DNA of 64,000 nt from PALSA-1004 sp963829085. GTDB lineage: Bacteria; Pseudomonadota; Gammaproteobacteria; Burkholderiales; SG8-41. The stretch covers positions 124,001-188,000 of the forward strand of contig CAWHHJ010000004.1 in NCBI GenBank assembly GCA_963829085.1, read 5' to 3'. Under the pieces are notes generated by a model. It made no database searches, was not told where the DNA came from, and was given only the letters and a program-made list of their open reading frames with translations. This document shows positions 46,651 through 56,083 of the stretch, in pieces. The translations under genes and the position numbers were made by a program. Numbering within the stretch: position 1 is the stretch's first letter; each line of letters begins with the position of its first letter.

Positions 46651-47652
46651 TCACTCGGCTGTGGCGCCTGAAGCCTTGATTACTTTGGCCCATTTCGCGA
46701 TTTCGCTCTTGAGATATATCCCGGCGTATTGCGGCGTATTGGCGCCGAAATCTTTACCGTCAGCTGCGATTCTCTCCTGCACATCCGGCATGTTGATGAT
46801 GGCTTTAACTTCGGCATTCAGCTTGTCGATGAGCGCTTTGGTGGTGCCGGCCGGCACGAACATCCCCGTCCACGCCATCGCGTCATAGCCGGGCACTCCG
46901 GACTCCGCGAGGGTTGGCGTGTTCGGCAGCTTCGGCAGCCGTCTGGGCGTCGCCGCCGCAATCAGCTTTAATCGGCCCGCCTGTATGTATGAGAGGCCTG
47001 CGATCATGTCCGTGAAGATCATGCTCGCCTGACCTGCGATGACATCAGCGAGTGCCGGACCGGTGCCTTTATAAGGAACGTGAACGAAGTTGATGCCGGC
47101 CATCATCTTCAGCATCTCGCCCGACAGATGGCCCGGACTGCCGATCCCGGCCGACGCCAAAGTCAGTCTATATGTTCCGCCTTTCGCCAGTTGAATGATG
47201 TCGGCCAGAGAAGTCGCAGGCACGCTGGGATGCGTAACAACCAGGTAGTACGTCGGAGCGACCATGATGACGGACTCGAAATCCCTGATCGGGTCGAACG
47301 GAAGTTTGGCGTACAGCGCCGGGTTGATCGCCATCGGCCCGGTCGAGCCGAACAGCAGCGTGTGTCCATCGGCCGGCGCGCGCGACGCAATCTCGGCCCC
47401 GATGTTGCCGTTTGCGCCTGCGCGGTTGTCCACGATGACCTGCTGCTTCCAGCGGTCGCTCAGCTTCTGTCCGACCGTGCGCGTTGCGATGTCGACGCCG
47501 CCGCCGGGCGCAAACGGCACGATCGCCCGAATCGGCTTGCTTGGATAGTCTTGCGCGTGCACTGCGAAAGCGGCCGACGTCAACACGGCGGCTAAAGCTA
47601 CCCGGGCGCCGAGGTGCTTCGTTGGTCGCCGGTACTCGACATCGACGTTCAT
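46651..47652 (-). CDS. Bug/TctC-family periplasmic receptor (3)
   Basis: 333 residues from ATG 47652, which overlaps the amidase stop (47649). The signal peptide ends near FAVHAQDYP. Mature motifs: RAIVPFAPGGGVDIATRTVG, VIVDNRAGANGNIGAEIASR, FVHVPYKGTGPALADVIAGQ and EIAKWAKVIKASGATAE. The longer frame adds MGAKSTL before it. The tight overlap makes an amidase-Bug operon certain in layout. Confidence 0.92.
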   Translation of the reverse strand: MNVDVEYRRPTKHLGARVALAAVLTSAAFAVHAQDYPSKPIRAIVPFAPGGGVDIATRTVGQKLSDRWKQQVIVDNRAGANGNIGAEIASRAPADGHTLLFGSTGPMAINPALYAKLPFDPIRDFESVIMVAPTYYLVVTHPSVPATSLADIIQLAKGGTYRLTLASAGIGSPGHLSGEMLKMMAGINFVHVPYKGTGPALADVIAGQASMIFTDMIAGLSYIQAGRLKLIAAATPRRLPKLPNTPTLAESGVPGYDAMAWTGMFVPAGTTKALIDKLNAEVKAIINMPDVQERIAADGKDFGANTPQYAGIYLKSEIAKWAKVIKASGATAE

Positions 47653-48959
47653 GAGAGTGCTCTTTGCACCCATCGCGCAGCCGAGAAAAGCGCGCGATCT
47701 TCATTGCGTTTCCCAACGAGGTATGCGCCGATCGGCATGCCATGTGGTCCGCGAAATACGGGGATACTGATAGCAGGAACATGCATCGTCGTCCAAATCA
47801 AGGCAAGTTTGGCGATCCCGGTCGTATTGAGGTCTGCGGGTGCTTCGCCTGTCGCACAGGAAGTCAGAAACACATCATACGGTTCCTGAATCAGCGCCAT
47901 CATCTGGCGACAGCGCTCGGCTAACGAGCGCGCTTCGAGATAGCGTTCGAAGCTGCATTCCATGCCATCCTTGATGCGCAAGCCACGCAGCGTCGAGCTG
48001 ATTTTCTCCCAGTGATTCTCGATCTCCCATGTGAAGTTGCGCGCGAACTCAAAACCGGAGATCAAGCGATGCGCCTCGGGCATGTCATCGAACTCCTTGG
48101 GTAAGTCGACGTCTGCGACTTCTGCGCCGGCGCGCGCGAGCCTCCCTGCCGCGTCTTCGAATATCGTTTGCGTCGTCGGCTCGAGCAATGGCCAGAGATG
48201 CGTACGACAGAAACCAACGCGAGGCGGCCTTGCCAGATCTACGATCGGCTGCGGCGTGATGTCGAGCAACGCGTCGCGATACAGCGCAATGTCATCGATC
48301 GTGCGTGCGATCAATCCCAGCGTATCGAGCGATCCTGCGGATTCTTTGATACCGACGCAGCGCAGATCTCCATACGTCGGCCGATATCCGAACACGCCGC
48401 AGTACGCCGCGGGTCGCACGGTCGAGCCGCTGGTCTGAGAGCCGACCGAGAGCGCGGCCATGAAGTCAGCCACCGACGCGGCCGATCCACTCGATGATCC
48501 TCCGGGCGTGCGATTCAAGTCCAGCGGATTGCGCGTTCGTGAAGGATGGAAGTTTGCGAACTCCGTCGTGACCGCCTTGCCGAGCAATACGGCCCCCGCT
48601 TTGCGGCTGATGGCCACGCATGCTGCGTCCGCCCTTGGACAATGACCAGCATAAATCGGCGATCCATACTCGGTTGGCATGTCGCTGGTGTCTATGATGT
48701 CCTTTACGTTGAAGGGCACGCCAATCAGCGATCCGTTTGCACCTGCACGGTCACGCGTTTGCGCTTCCTTTATCGCCTGCTCAGGATTCACGTACTGCCA
48801 CGCCTGAACCTGCGCATCCCGCTCGGCTATGCGCTCGAGACAGGCACGAGTGACCGCTTCGCACGTTGTCTTGCCCGCGCGGATCGCGGCGACGATTTCG
48901 GATGCGGAAAGTTCGTTTAGACGGTGAGACGATCTGAGAGCGGATGCAGAGGTTGCCAT
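47649..48959 (-). CDS. Amidase (amidase-signature family)
   Basis: 436 residues. Catalytic triad: Lys86 (GVPFNVKDI), cis-Ser near 156 (TPGGSSSGSAAS) and nucleophile Ser179 (GSQTSGST). It hydrolyses an amide to carboxylate and ammonia. It is not GatA: the neighbours of the GatCAB complex are missing. The downstream Bug receptor suggests that it acts on an imported amide or that its acid product is transported. Substrate unknown. Confidence 0.9.
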   Translation of the reverse strand: MATSASALRSSHRLNELSASEIVAAIRAGKTTCEAVTRACLERIAERDAQVQAWQYVNPEQAIKEAQTRDRAGANGSLIGVPFNVKDIIDTSDMPTEYGSPIYAGHCPRADAACVAISRKAGAVLLGKAVTTEFANFHPSRTRNPLDLNRTPGGSSSGSAASVADFMAALSVGSQTSGSTVRPAAYCGVFGYRPTYGDLRCVGIKESAGSLDTLGLIARTIDDIALYRDALLDITPQPIVDLARPPRVGFCRTHLWPLLEPTTQTIFEDAAGRLARAGAEVADVDLPKEFDDMPEAHRLISGFEFARNFTWEIENHWEKISSTLRGLRIKDGMECSFERYLEARSLAERCRQMMALIQEPYDVFLTSCATGEAPADLNTTGIAKLALIWTTMHVPAISIPVFRGPHGMPIGAYLVGKRNEDRALFSAARWVQRALS

Positions 48960-49480
48960 GTAGATCGCAGTATCCAGCGTGGAGGTTTCATAATTCTACG
49001 CCGCTCCGTACCCATCGAAGCCGCAGATCCTCAAGCTCGATAAAGCAATTCAACGCCTGATCAATTCACGGACCGCGAAGTGGGGATAACGCGAAGCGGC
49101 AGCGGCCTTTCAAGCCTCACTGTGCGTTAATCACTTTTTTGCGAGACTTGTGCTAGCCACATCGAGCAAGTAAATGCATTGGTTTTTTTCAACCTCACTC
49201 TATCTGTATCTTTGCTTCCCGGACGACTTTCGCCCACTTCGTGATCTCCGCTCGAATGAAGCGCGACGCGCGAACGCCCTACGACGCCGCGGCCCAGCTT
49301 CCAGCACAGCACAATCAGTGAACGAAGTGATCGCTCATCAAGCACCAGTGCGGCATGGCGCACGCAGCAATGATTCGACAGAAGCTGAATCGCAGATACG
49401 GTGTCGATGAGTCGGAAAAAGTCATTAGCCGCCATCATTAATTCGGACGGCCACTACCGATGCGAGTAAAGAGCGGCGCT
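48960..49480. other. Intergenic region with a Bug gene remnant
   Basis: 521 bases upstream of the amidase and downstream of the protease gene. The only recognisable content is a Bug C-terminal fragment at 49195-49278, listed separately. Confidence 0.6.
49195..49278 (-). pseudogene. Bug/TctC receptor remnant (C-terminal 27 codons)
   Basis: On the minus strand the frame reads GVRASRFIRAEITKWAKVVREAK then IQIE and TGA. FIRAEITKWAKVV is the conserved end of Bug proteins (compare LKSEIAKWAKVIKASG at 46651). A TAG lies immediately upstream and no earlier Bug sequence is visible, so the rest has been deleted. Confidence 0.75.
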
Positions 49481-50503
49481 CTACCTCCGAGCGCTGGACC
49501 TGGCCGTGCTACGTGCGCGCCGTGCCATAAATGTCAGCAAGCCCAATCCGGACAGAAGCATCGCCCACGTGCCCGGCTCGGGCACCGCAACCGCCAATGC
49601 TTGCGCGCCAAAACCGCCTTCCTGGAAAGCGGCGGTCGATGCAGTGCCGTTGATGATGCTGTCGATCCATGAGTTGAAGGAAGACACGCGCGTCCAGCCG
49701 CCGACATCGCCGTAATCCGAATCGGTGGTGCCATCAAGGCGGCCCCAGCCGAAAGAAGTGATTCCAGTCAGATAGCTTTGTCCATTGATGTTTTCGAAAA
49801 GCCCGCCGCCGCTATCGCCCGGCGCAATCAGCGATTCAAGCTTCAATGGAGACCGGCTGCCGAAATTATTGTCCGCATTGCGGCCCGAGTCGAAGTCGGC
49901 AAGCAGAATTCGTGCGCCGCCATCCGCGGATCGATACATAGCATCTACAGTGTTCTGTCCGGCACGCTTGAGTCCATCGAAACTTGTAGCACCGGTCGAG
50001 CCGGTGCCCGTCATGCCGAAACCTACCTCCGTTGCCGCATTGTTTAGCTCGCCGCTTCCTCGATAGAGACTTGCCGCGCATCCACCGCTGCCGGAACTTA
50101 CGCTGCCGCATCCGAGGCCGGAACTGAGATGCATCATGCCAATGTCGTAGCCTGCGCCCAGGTCACCGTTCCATTGCGAGTATGTGTACCAACTGTCTGC
50201 GCTGACGCTCGTTCGGTTGAAATTCGTTCCCCCTGAATCCGCGTAAAACTGCAGGGACGTTGCGCCGGAAGTGACGTGCGCGGCGGTGAGCACCCAGTCC
50301 TGCGCAATGATGACGCCGGATGCCGCGAACCCGCCGCTGCTGCTCGTGCCGTAGATCTGGCCGACGCTGTTGTACGCGGCACTGTTGGCAAGATTGATGT
50401 AATTGGCATTCGACGTGCCGTCTGTCATCACGATGGCAGTTGCGTGGCCTGCGCATGCAAAGGCGCCGATTGCTGTGATTGCCGTAAAAGTTTTCCTGTT
50501 CAT
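49481..50503 (-). CDS. Trypsin-like serine protease with PEP-CTERM sorting signal
   Basis: 340 residues. Signal peptide (MNRKTFTAITAIGAFACAGH, then ATA). The S1 triad is complete: His76 in WVLTAAH, Asp120 in GYDIGMMHL, Ser231 in APGDSGGG. The C-terminus has VPEP (residues 307-310), a hydrophobic helix and an Arg-rich tail (MARRARSTARSSARR), the PEP-CTERM signal for exosortase. It should be an extracellular or surface protease. It is divergent from the DUF1111 dihaem gene. Confidence 0.93.
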   Translation of the reverse strand: MNRKTFTAITAIGAFACAGHATAIVMTDGTSNANYINLANSAAYNSVGQIYGTSSSGGFAASGVIIAQDWVLTAAHVTSGATSLQFYADSGGTNFNRTSVSADSWYTYSQWNGDLGAGYDIGMMHLSSGLGCGSVSSGSGGCAASLYRGSGELNNAATEVGFGMTGTGSTGATSFDGLKRAGQNTVDAMYRSADGGARILLADFDSGRNADNNFGSRSPLKLESLIAPGDSGGGLFENINGQSYLTGITSFGWGRLDGTTDSDYGDVGGWTRVSSFNSWIDSIINGTASTAAFQEGGFGAQALAVAVPEPGTWAMLLSGLGLLTFMARRARSTARSSARR

Positions 50504-50896
50504 GTTCTCTCCTTTTCACATCTACGCGCAAAAGTTTATTTGATCGTTTCTTGCGTTGTAAATTATTTTTTCAATTTTTTTCTTTGTGTCCGGATTGTGT
50601 CATCGATGACATCCAATTCGCACGCATCGTCTTGTAATCTGCGATGGCGTTCTCGTGATGATCAAAACTTTTTAGATCGCGTCGCGATGACGTGCGAAGC
50701 GTTCGCTACGGCCGTGCCGAAATTGTTGGAATAAAAACGGCGCTGCAAAAGATGGAAGATCTGCGATCGAACAGCCGTCGACTTCAGGTCTGGCGGCAGC
50801 AGGGTCAGTGTGCAGCGCTTACGCGGCGGAGATCACTTGCGCTAAGTGCAGATTGCGCGCCGATCACAACCGATCCAATTCAAAGGGAGCAGGACT
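50504..50896. other. Divergent intergenic region with AT-rich stretch
   Basis: 393 bases between the protease and dihaem genes. It has an AT-rich part near 50520-50600, unlike the GC-rich surroundings, and a palindrome at 50598-50611. No gene seen. Confidence 0.55.
50598..50611. promoter_or_regulatory. Perfect 14-bp palindrome, candidate operator
   Basis: TGTCATCGATGACA at 50598-50611, between divergent promoters. It is self-complementary over its whole length. The regulator is unknown. Confidence 0.45.
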
Positions 50897-52144
50897 ATGA
50901 AACTATCAAAGCTGAGTGCTGGTGTTGCAGCGTCGATCCTGGTCGTGACCGTAGGCAGCACCGCGGTCGCTCAATTAAGCGATGGCAGTCCGACTCATCG
51001 GCATAAAACGAAACGACAGCCGCCCGTGAATCATCCGCCGCACGGCAGCGGTGAATTCGGCGACTCGGTTGTCGATCTCACGTTGGCGCAGATCGCCGCC
51101 TTTGAGGCCGGACGCGAAGAATTCGAAAGCGTAGAAACCGCAGAAGGCGGCCTCGGACCGCTATTCAATAATAATTCCTGCGCGTCGTGCCATTCGCTAC
51201 AGACGAGCGGAGGGGCAAGCGACACTACAGTAACGCGCTTCGGGCGCGTCACCAACGGACATTTCGATCCGCTGGATGCACTCGGCGGCTCGCTGTTGCA
51301 GAAGTTTGCGATCAACGACGAGTTGCTCGAGCGCGTGCCGGCCGAGGCCAACGTCGTAGCTCAGCGCTTGACTACACCCTTATTCGGCGCGGGACTGACT
51401 GAAGCGATTCCGGACGAGGCGATTGTTGCGAACGCGCAGCGCCGTCAGCCCGATGGGATTGCCGGTCGTGCGGCAATGATCGTCGACGTTGCTACCGGTC
51501 AGACACACGTCGGACGATTCGGCTGGAAGGCGCAACACTCCAGTCTTTTGAGTTTTGCCGCCGATGCATATCTCAATGAGATGGGTATCACCACGCGGTT
51601 TTTTCCGACAGAAAACGCGCCGAACGGCAACACCGCGCTGCTCGCCAAATACGACAAGCTCGCCGATCCCGAAGATCAGATCGACCCGGCGACCGGCAAA
51701 AGCGACATCGATATGGCCGCTGATTTCATGCGCTTCCTCGCGCCGCCGCCCACATTGCAAACGACAGGGTCGATAGCGCAGGGCGCCCACATCTTCGACA
51801 AACTGCAATGTGACGCTTGTCATGTGCCGGCGATGTTGACCGGTGCCAGCCCGATCTCAGCGCTGGCTCAAAAGCGGGTAGCGCTTTTTTCCGACCTCTT
51901 GCTCCACGATATGGGAGCGCTCGGCGACGGCATCGAGCAAGGCGCAGCCAGGGGCCGAGAAATGAAAACTGCGCCGCTCTGGGGCTTGCGAGCGCGACGG
52001 CCTTACTTACACGATGGCCGCGCAGCGACCATCCCCGAGGCAATCCGCGGCCATGATGGCGAAGCAGCTGCAGCTCGCAACCGATTTGAGGCGTTGAGCA
52101 GCGAGGACCAAGCCCATCTCGTGGATTTTTTGAATTCGATCTGA
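50897..52144 (+). CDS. Dihaem oxidoreductase family protein (DUF1111)
   Basis: 415 residues with a signal peptide (MKLSKLSAGVAASILVVTVG). Two CxxCH haem sites: C95-x-x-C98-H99 (CASCH) and C305-x-x-C308-H309 (CDACH). Between them is the DUF1111 pattern, with FGRFGWK, and the family's PLWGLRARRPYLHDGRA near the end. Members resemble dihaem peroxidases and the haem-copper-associated lipoproteins, with roles in periplasmic redox chemistry. The start ATG 50897 has AGGA nearby; the frame opens at 50846. Electron partner unknown. Confidence 0.88.
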   Translation: MKLSKLSAGVAASILVVTVGSTAVAQLSDGSPTHRHKTKRQPPVNHPPHGSGEFGDSVVDLTLAQIAAFEAGREEFESVETAEGGLGPLFNNNSCASCHSLQTSGGASDTTVTRFGRVTNGHFDPLDALGGSLLQKFAINDELLERVPAEANVVAQRLTTPLFGAGLTEAIPDEAIVANAQRRQPDGIAGRAAMIVDVATGQTHVGRFGWKAQHSSLLSFAADAYLNEMGITTRFFPTENAPNGNTALLAKYDKLADPEDQIDPATGKSDIDMAADFMRFLAPPPTLQTTGSIAQGAHIFDKLQCDACHVPAMLTGASPISALAQKRVALFSDLLLHDMGALGDGIEQGAARGREMKTAPLWGLRARRPYLHDGRAATIPEAIRGHDGEAAAARNRFEALSSEDQAHLVDFLNSI

Positions 52145-52436
52145 GCAATCCCGTGAGCCGTTCTACTCCCTGAATGAGCGGCTCGCTTAACGCAAAGACA
52201 ATCTTTCCGAGCGTCGTGCATTGAAAGCCCTGGCGATTTCGCGCATGCGAGAGCGATAGTCCACGCTTCGCGTGCCACGTCGCAGCAATTTACAGTTTAT
52301 GAAACTGTCGGCTGAGCGACGGCTACACGCGCGCGGTGGCGACGTCTGTGCGTCTTGTCAATAGAATCAGGCGCCTGCCGCGCGCGGCGTGCTATACTAG
52401 CAGGCTTTTCTAAGCGGCCATTTTTCAAGCGAACCC
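52145..52436. other. Intergenic region upstream of typA
   Basis: 292 bases. Contains an extended -10 element, TGC followed by TATACT (52390-52398), about 39 bases before typA's ATG. Otherwise nothing convincing. Confidence 0.5.
52390..52398 (+). promoter_or_regulatory. Extended -10 promoter element of typA
   Basis: TGC directly followed by TATACT, matching the extended -10 form that needs little -35 contact. Start of transcription is expected near 52405, with a leader of about 30 bases. Confidence 0.5.
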
Positions 52437-54260
52437 ATGCAAGCAATCCGCAATATAGCGATCATCGCGCACGTCGACCACGGCAAGACCACCCTCGTCG
52501 ATAAGCTGCTGCGCCAGTCCGGCACTTTCGCCGCACACCAACACATCGAAGAACGTGTGATGGACAGCAACGATCTCGAAAAAGAGCGCGGCATCACGAT
52601 TCTGGCGAAGAATTGCGCCGTTCAATACAACGGCACGCATATAAATATCGTCGACACGCCCGGGCACGCCGATTTTGGCGGCGAAGTCGAGCGCGTGCTC
52701 TCGATGGTGGATGGGGTGCTTCTGCTGGTCGATGCGGTAGAAGGCCCGATGCCGCAAACCCGCTTTGTTACGCGCAAAGCGCTCGCGTTGGGACTTAAAC
52801 CGATCGTCGTGGTCAATAAGGTCGACCGGCCGGGGGCGCGGCCGGATTGGGTCGTCAACCACACATTCGATCTATTCGACAAACTGGGGGCCAGCGAGGC
52901 GCAACTCGACTTTCCGATCATTTACGCTTCGGCGCTCGAAGGCTGGGCAACCACCGACCTTGCGCAAAAGAGCGATAGCATGAAGCCGCTGTTCGAGGCG
53001 ATTCTTCAGCACGTTCCTGCGCGCGCCGACGATGCGAATGGTCCCCTACAGTTACAGATCTGTTCGCTCGACTATTCGAGCTACGTCGGCCGCATCGGCA
53101 TCGGCCGCGTGATTCGCGGGCGCATACGGTCGGGCCAAATGGTGAACGTCATGCATGGTCCGGACAATATCGAGATCCCGCCGGTCAATGCGAAAGTGAA
53201 TCAGGTACAGGTGTTCAAAGGCCTTGAACGTGTCGTCGTCGAGGAAGCGCAAGCCGGCGACATCGTGCTCATCAACGGCATTGAAGAAATTGGCATCGGT
53301 GTGACGATCACGGATCCTGACCAACCGGAAGCGCTGCCGCTGCTGAAAGTGGACGAGCCGACGCTCACTATGAATTTCCAGGTCAACACGTCACCGCTCG
53401 CCGGACGCGAGGGTAAGTATGTGACGAGCCGCCAACTGCGGGAGCGCCTGCACCGCGAGCTGATGGCCAATGTTGCACTTCGCGTCACGGATACCGCGGA
53501 CGCCGACATATTTGAGGTCTCGGGCCGCGGCGAGCTGCATCTGACGATATTGCTCGAGACCATGCGACGTGAAGGCTATGAGCTCGCAGTGTCGCGTCCA
53601 CGCGTCGTGATCAAGGAGATCAACGGCGAAAAGCTGGAACCGTACGAGATGCTCACCGTCGATGTCGAAGAATCAAACCAGGGCGCCGTCATGGAAGCGC
53701 TCGGCGCGCGCCGTGGAGATCTGCAGGATATGCAATCCGATGGCAAGGGTCGGGTGCGGCTCGACTACCGGATTCCTGCGCGGGGACTGATCGGCTTCCA
53801 GGGCGATTTCTTGACCATGACGCGCGGCACCGGAATCATGAGTCATGTGTTCGATGACTACGGGCCGCTAAAGCCCGACATGGCTGAGCGGCGCAACGGC
53901 GTGCTGATATCCGCGGAGAGCGGCGAAGCGGTGGCCTATGCGCTGTGGAAGCTGCAAGAACGCGGCCGCATGTTCGTGAGTCCGGGTGACCCGCTGTACG
54001 AGGGCATCATTATCGGCATCCATAGCCGGGACAATGATCTCGTGGTGAATCCGATCAAGGGCAAACAGCTTACAAACGTGCGCGCATCCGGCACTGATGA
54101 AGCGGTGCGCCTCGTGCCACCCATTCAGGTCACGCTCGAATCAGCGATTGAATTCATCGCCGATGACGAGCTCGTAGAGATCACGCCGAAATCGATCCGC
54201 ATCCGCAAGCGCTTTCTGCAGGAGCAGGAACGCAAACGGGCAGCACGTGTAGCAGCGTAG
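52437..54260 (+). CDS. typA: Ribosome-associated GTPase TypA/BipA
   Basis: 607 residues. G1 AHVDHGKTTL, G2 ERGIT, G3 DTPGHADFGG, G4 NKVDRPGAR, G5 in IYASALEGW. Then elongation-factor-like domains (EIPPVNAKVNQVQVFKGLER, VSGRGELHLTILLE) and the BipA-specific C-terminal domain (YALWKLQERGRMFVSPGDPL). It acts on 50S assembly and stress adaptation. Its closest relatives are EF-G-like, but domain IV is absent, as in TypA. Confidence 0.96.
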   Translation: MQAIRNIAIIAHVDHGKTTLVDKLLRQSGTFAAHQHIEERVMDSNDLEKERGITILAKNCAVQYNGTHINIVDTPGHADFGGEVERVLSMVDGVLLLVDAVEGPMPQTRFVTRKALALGLKPIVVVNKVDRPGARPDWVVNHTFDLFDKLGASEAQLDFPIIYASALEGWATTDLAQKSDSMKPLFEAILQHVPARADDANGPLQLQICSLDYSSYVGRIGIGRVIRGRIRSGQMVNVMHGPDNIEIPPVNAKVNQVQVFKGLERVVVEEAQAGDIVLINGIEEIGIGVTITDPDQPEALPLLKVDEPTLTMNFQVNTSPLAGREGKYVTSRQLRERLHRELMANVALRVTDTADADIFEVSGRGELHLTILLETMRREGYELAVSRPRVVIKEINGEKLEPYEMLTVDVEESNQGAVMEALGARRGDLQDMQSDGKGRVRLDYRIPARGLIGFQGDFLTMTRGTGIMSHVFDDYGPLKPDMAERRNGVLISAESGEAVAYALWKLQERGRMFVSPGDPLYEGIIIGIHSRDNDLVVNPIKGKQLTNVRASGTDEAVRLVPPIQVTLESAIEFIADDELVEITPKSIRIRKRFLQEQERKRAARVAA

Positions 54261-54409
54261 TCGCTAGCGCAGTTCGGATCTAGCCTACGCCGGAGTGACG
54301 TACGAGCAGTCTCGTCATACGCTTCGATAACCCGTCGTCCGGCGGACAACCGATGAGCGTGCATAAATGCCGCAGCGGGATGGCACGCCGCGTCTAAGCG
54401 AGCAAATCA

Positions 54410-55324
54410 GTGGTCGTTCGTCCTGTCACAGCAATCCGGCGAGGCGCGTGGTCACGCTATACGCCTGCACTGTTCGTGATCTTATGGAGCACCGGCTTCA
54501 TCGGCTCTAAGCTCGGCACCCCGTATGCCGAGCCATTTACATTTCTCCTGCTGCGATTTACGTTCGTCATCGTCCTCATGCTACCGATCGCCGTGCTCGT
54601 GAAAGCCGCGTGGCCGCGATCGATGCGCGAGACAGCTGACATTGCAGTGGCGGGCGCGATGATCCAGGGCGGATATCTCGGCGGCTGCTTCGCGGCAATC
54701 TACCACGGCATGCCGGCCGGCGTGGTTGCTCTCGTCGTCGGCGTGCAGCCGGTTCTCACCGCAGTTGCCGCCGCACCGGTTTTGGGAGAACGCGTTTCTA
54801 CGTTGCAATGGCTGGGACTGGTGCTGGGATTGGGCGGTGTGGTGCTCGTTGTTTGGCAAAAACTTTCACTGCAGGGACTCGACGCGGCGAGTGTGGCGTG
54901 GTCTGTGCTGGCGCTCGTCAGCATTACCGCAGGTACGATTTATCAGAAACGGTATTGTCCCGGCTTCGATCTGCGCACAGGTTCTGTGATCCAGTTTGCC
55001 GCCGGCTTTCTTGTGCTGATGCCGCTCGCGCTCGCGTTCGAAACCATGCACGTGACTTGGAGCACCGAATTCATCGTGGCGCTCGCCTGGCTCGTGCTCG
55101 TGCTGTCGATTGGCGCTGTTTCGCTGTTGTTCACGTTGATCAAGCACGGCGAAGCGACACGTGTGTCAGGACTGTTTTATCTGACCCCGCCTACGACCGC
55201 ATTGATGGCCTATTTCATATTCGGCGAGAAACTCAGCGCGATGGCGCTTGTCGGTATGGTGATAGGCGTCGTCGGGGTTGCGCTCGTTGTTCGCAAGACC
55301 GGTTTGGCAACACCGGAACCGTAA
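54410..55324 (+). CDS. EamA/DMT-family transporter
   Basis: 304 residues with ten hydrophobic segments arranged as two tandem EamA repeats: about 16-150 (AGAMIQGGYLGGCFAAIYHG, PVLTAVAAAPVLGERVS) and 160-300 (ALVSITAGTIYQK, PTTALMAYFIFGEKLS, the G-E-K-L element in both). These inner-membrane proteins export metabolites such as amino acids; this one's cargo is unknown. The GTG start at 54410 and its position before the sufU-like gene give no operon evidence: the two are 72 bases apart. Confidence 0.88.
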   Translation: MVVRPVTAIRRGAWSRYTPALFVILWSTGFIGSKLGTPYAEPFTFLLLRFTFVIVLMLPIAVLVKAAWPRSMRETADIAVAGAMIQGGYLGGCFAAIYHGMPAGVVALVVGVQPVLTAVAAAPVLGERVSTLQWLGLVLGLGGVVLVVWQKLSLQGLDAASVAWSVLALVSITAGTIYQKRYCPGFDLRTGSVIQFAAGFLVLMPLALAFETMHVTWSTEFIVALAWLVLVLSIGAVSLLFTLIKHGEATRVSGLFYLTPPTTALMAYFIFGEKLSAMALVGMVIGVVGVALVVRKTGLATPEP

Positions 55325-55395
55325 CTGCCCGGCTGTCAGTTTCACGCGGCGCTGTTCCTTATATCACGCTGCTTCAGGCCAATCGCGGAATACTC

Positions 55396-55838
55396 ATGGC
55401 TGGCTACGACGATCTCATCATGGACCACATCAAGAACGCGCGGAACTATCGCGCGCTTGCCGATGCGAGTCACAACGCCAACGGCCATAATCCGCTGTGC
55501 GGTGACGACATAGCCGTATATGTGAACCTCCACGGCGACCGCATCGCAGAAGTATCATTCGAATGCACGTGCTGCGGAATCTCGATGGCATCTGCTTCGA
55601 TCATGACGGAGAACGTTACTCGGTAAATCGGGTTTCCGAAGCACGCGAGCGACTGCGGGCTATCATCAATGCAGTCACTGCAGGCGCCGAACCCGATGCC
55701 CAGACCAATGATCCGGCGCAGTACGCCTTGCTCAAAACGATACAGGACTTCCCTACGCGCGCGCGGTGTGCGGCGCTCCCATGGGCGACGCTCGAAGGCG
55801 CGCTCGATAATCGCGACGACCCGGTACGCGTGCCGTAG
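55396..55838 (+). CDS. sufU: SufU/NifU-type Fe-S scaffold protein, frameshifted
   Basis: Scaffold for Fe-S or zinc-dependent sulfur relay in the SUF system. The N-terminal piece begins MAGYDDLIMDHIKNARNYRA and has the first cysteine in NPLCGDD and the second in FECTCCGISMASASIMTENV. After two extra bases near 55615-55630, the next frame gives SEARERLRAIINAVTAG and the third cysteine in TRARCAALPWATLEGAL. Joined it would be about 147 residues, as expected. No other suf genes lie nearby. The frames suggest sequencing insertions. Confidence 0.85.
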
Positions 55839-56083
55839 AAGTTAGGGTTGACTGAGGCGCAGGTGGATGACCTGGCAGTCGTTCACGTGCAAGCACTTCG
55901 ATCGCTTTTCCTGCCGTGCCCTAAACGCGCAGCGGAATGTTTGGCGCGGGCCAAAACGCAATGCGGCATACTCCGTAGAAAAGGATTTGCTGCGTTTCTC
56001 TGACTATTACGCGGACATTTCCAAACGCACCCAATCTCTCGGATCGAACGCAGTGCCGCTCGTCGTCAGAGTCGTGTAAGCGC

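Noticed and set aside
55844..56083. Possible short gene between sufU and Bug (4)
   Set aside because: Short frames only, no conserved pattern and no ribosome-binding site that fits.
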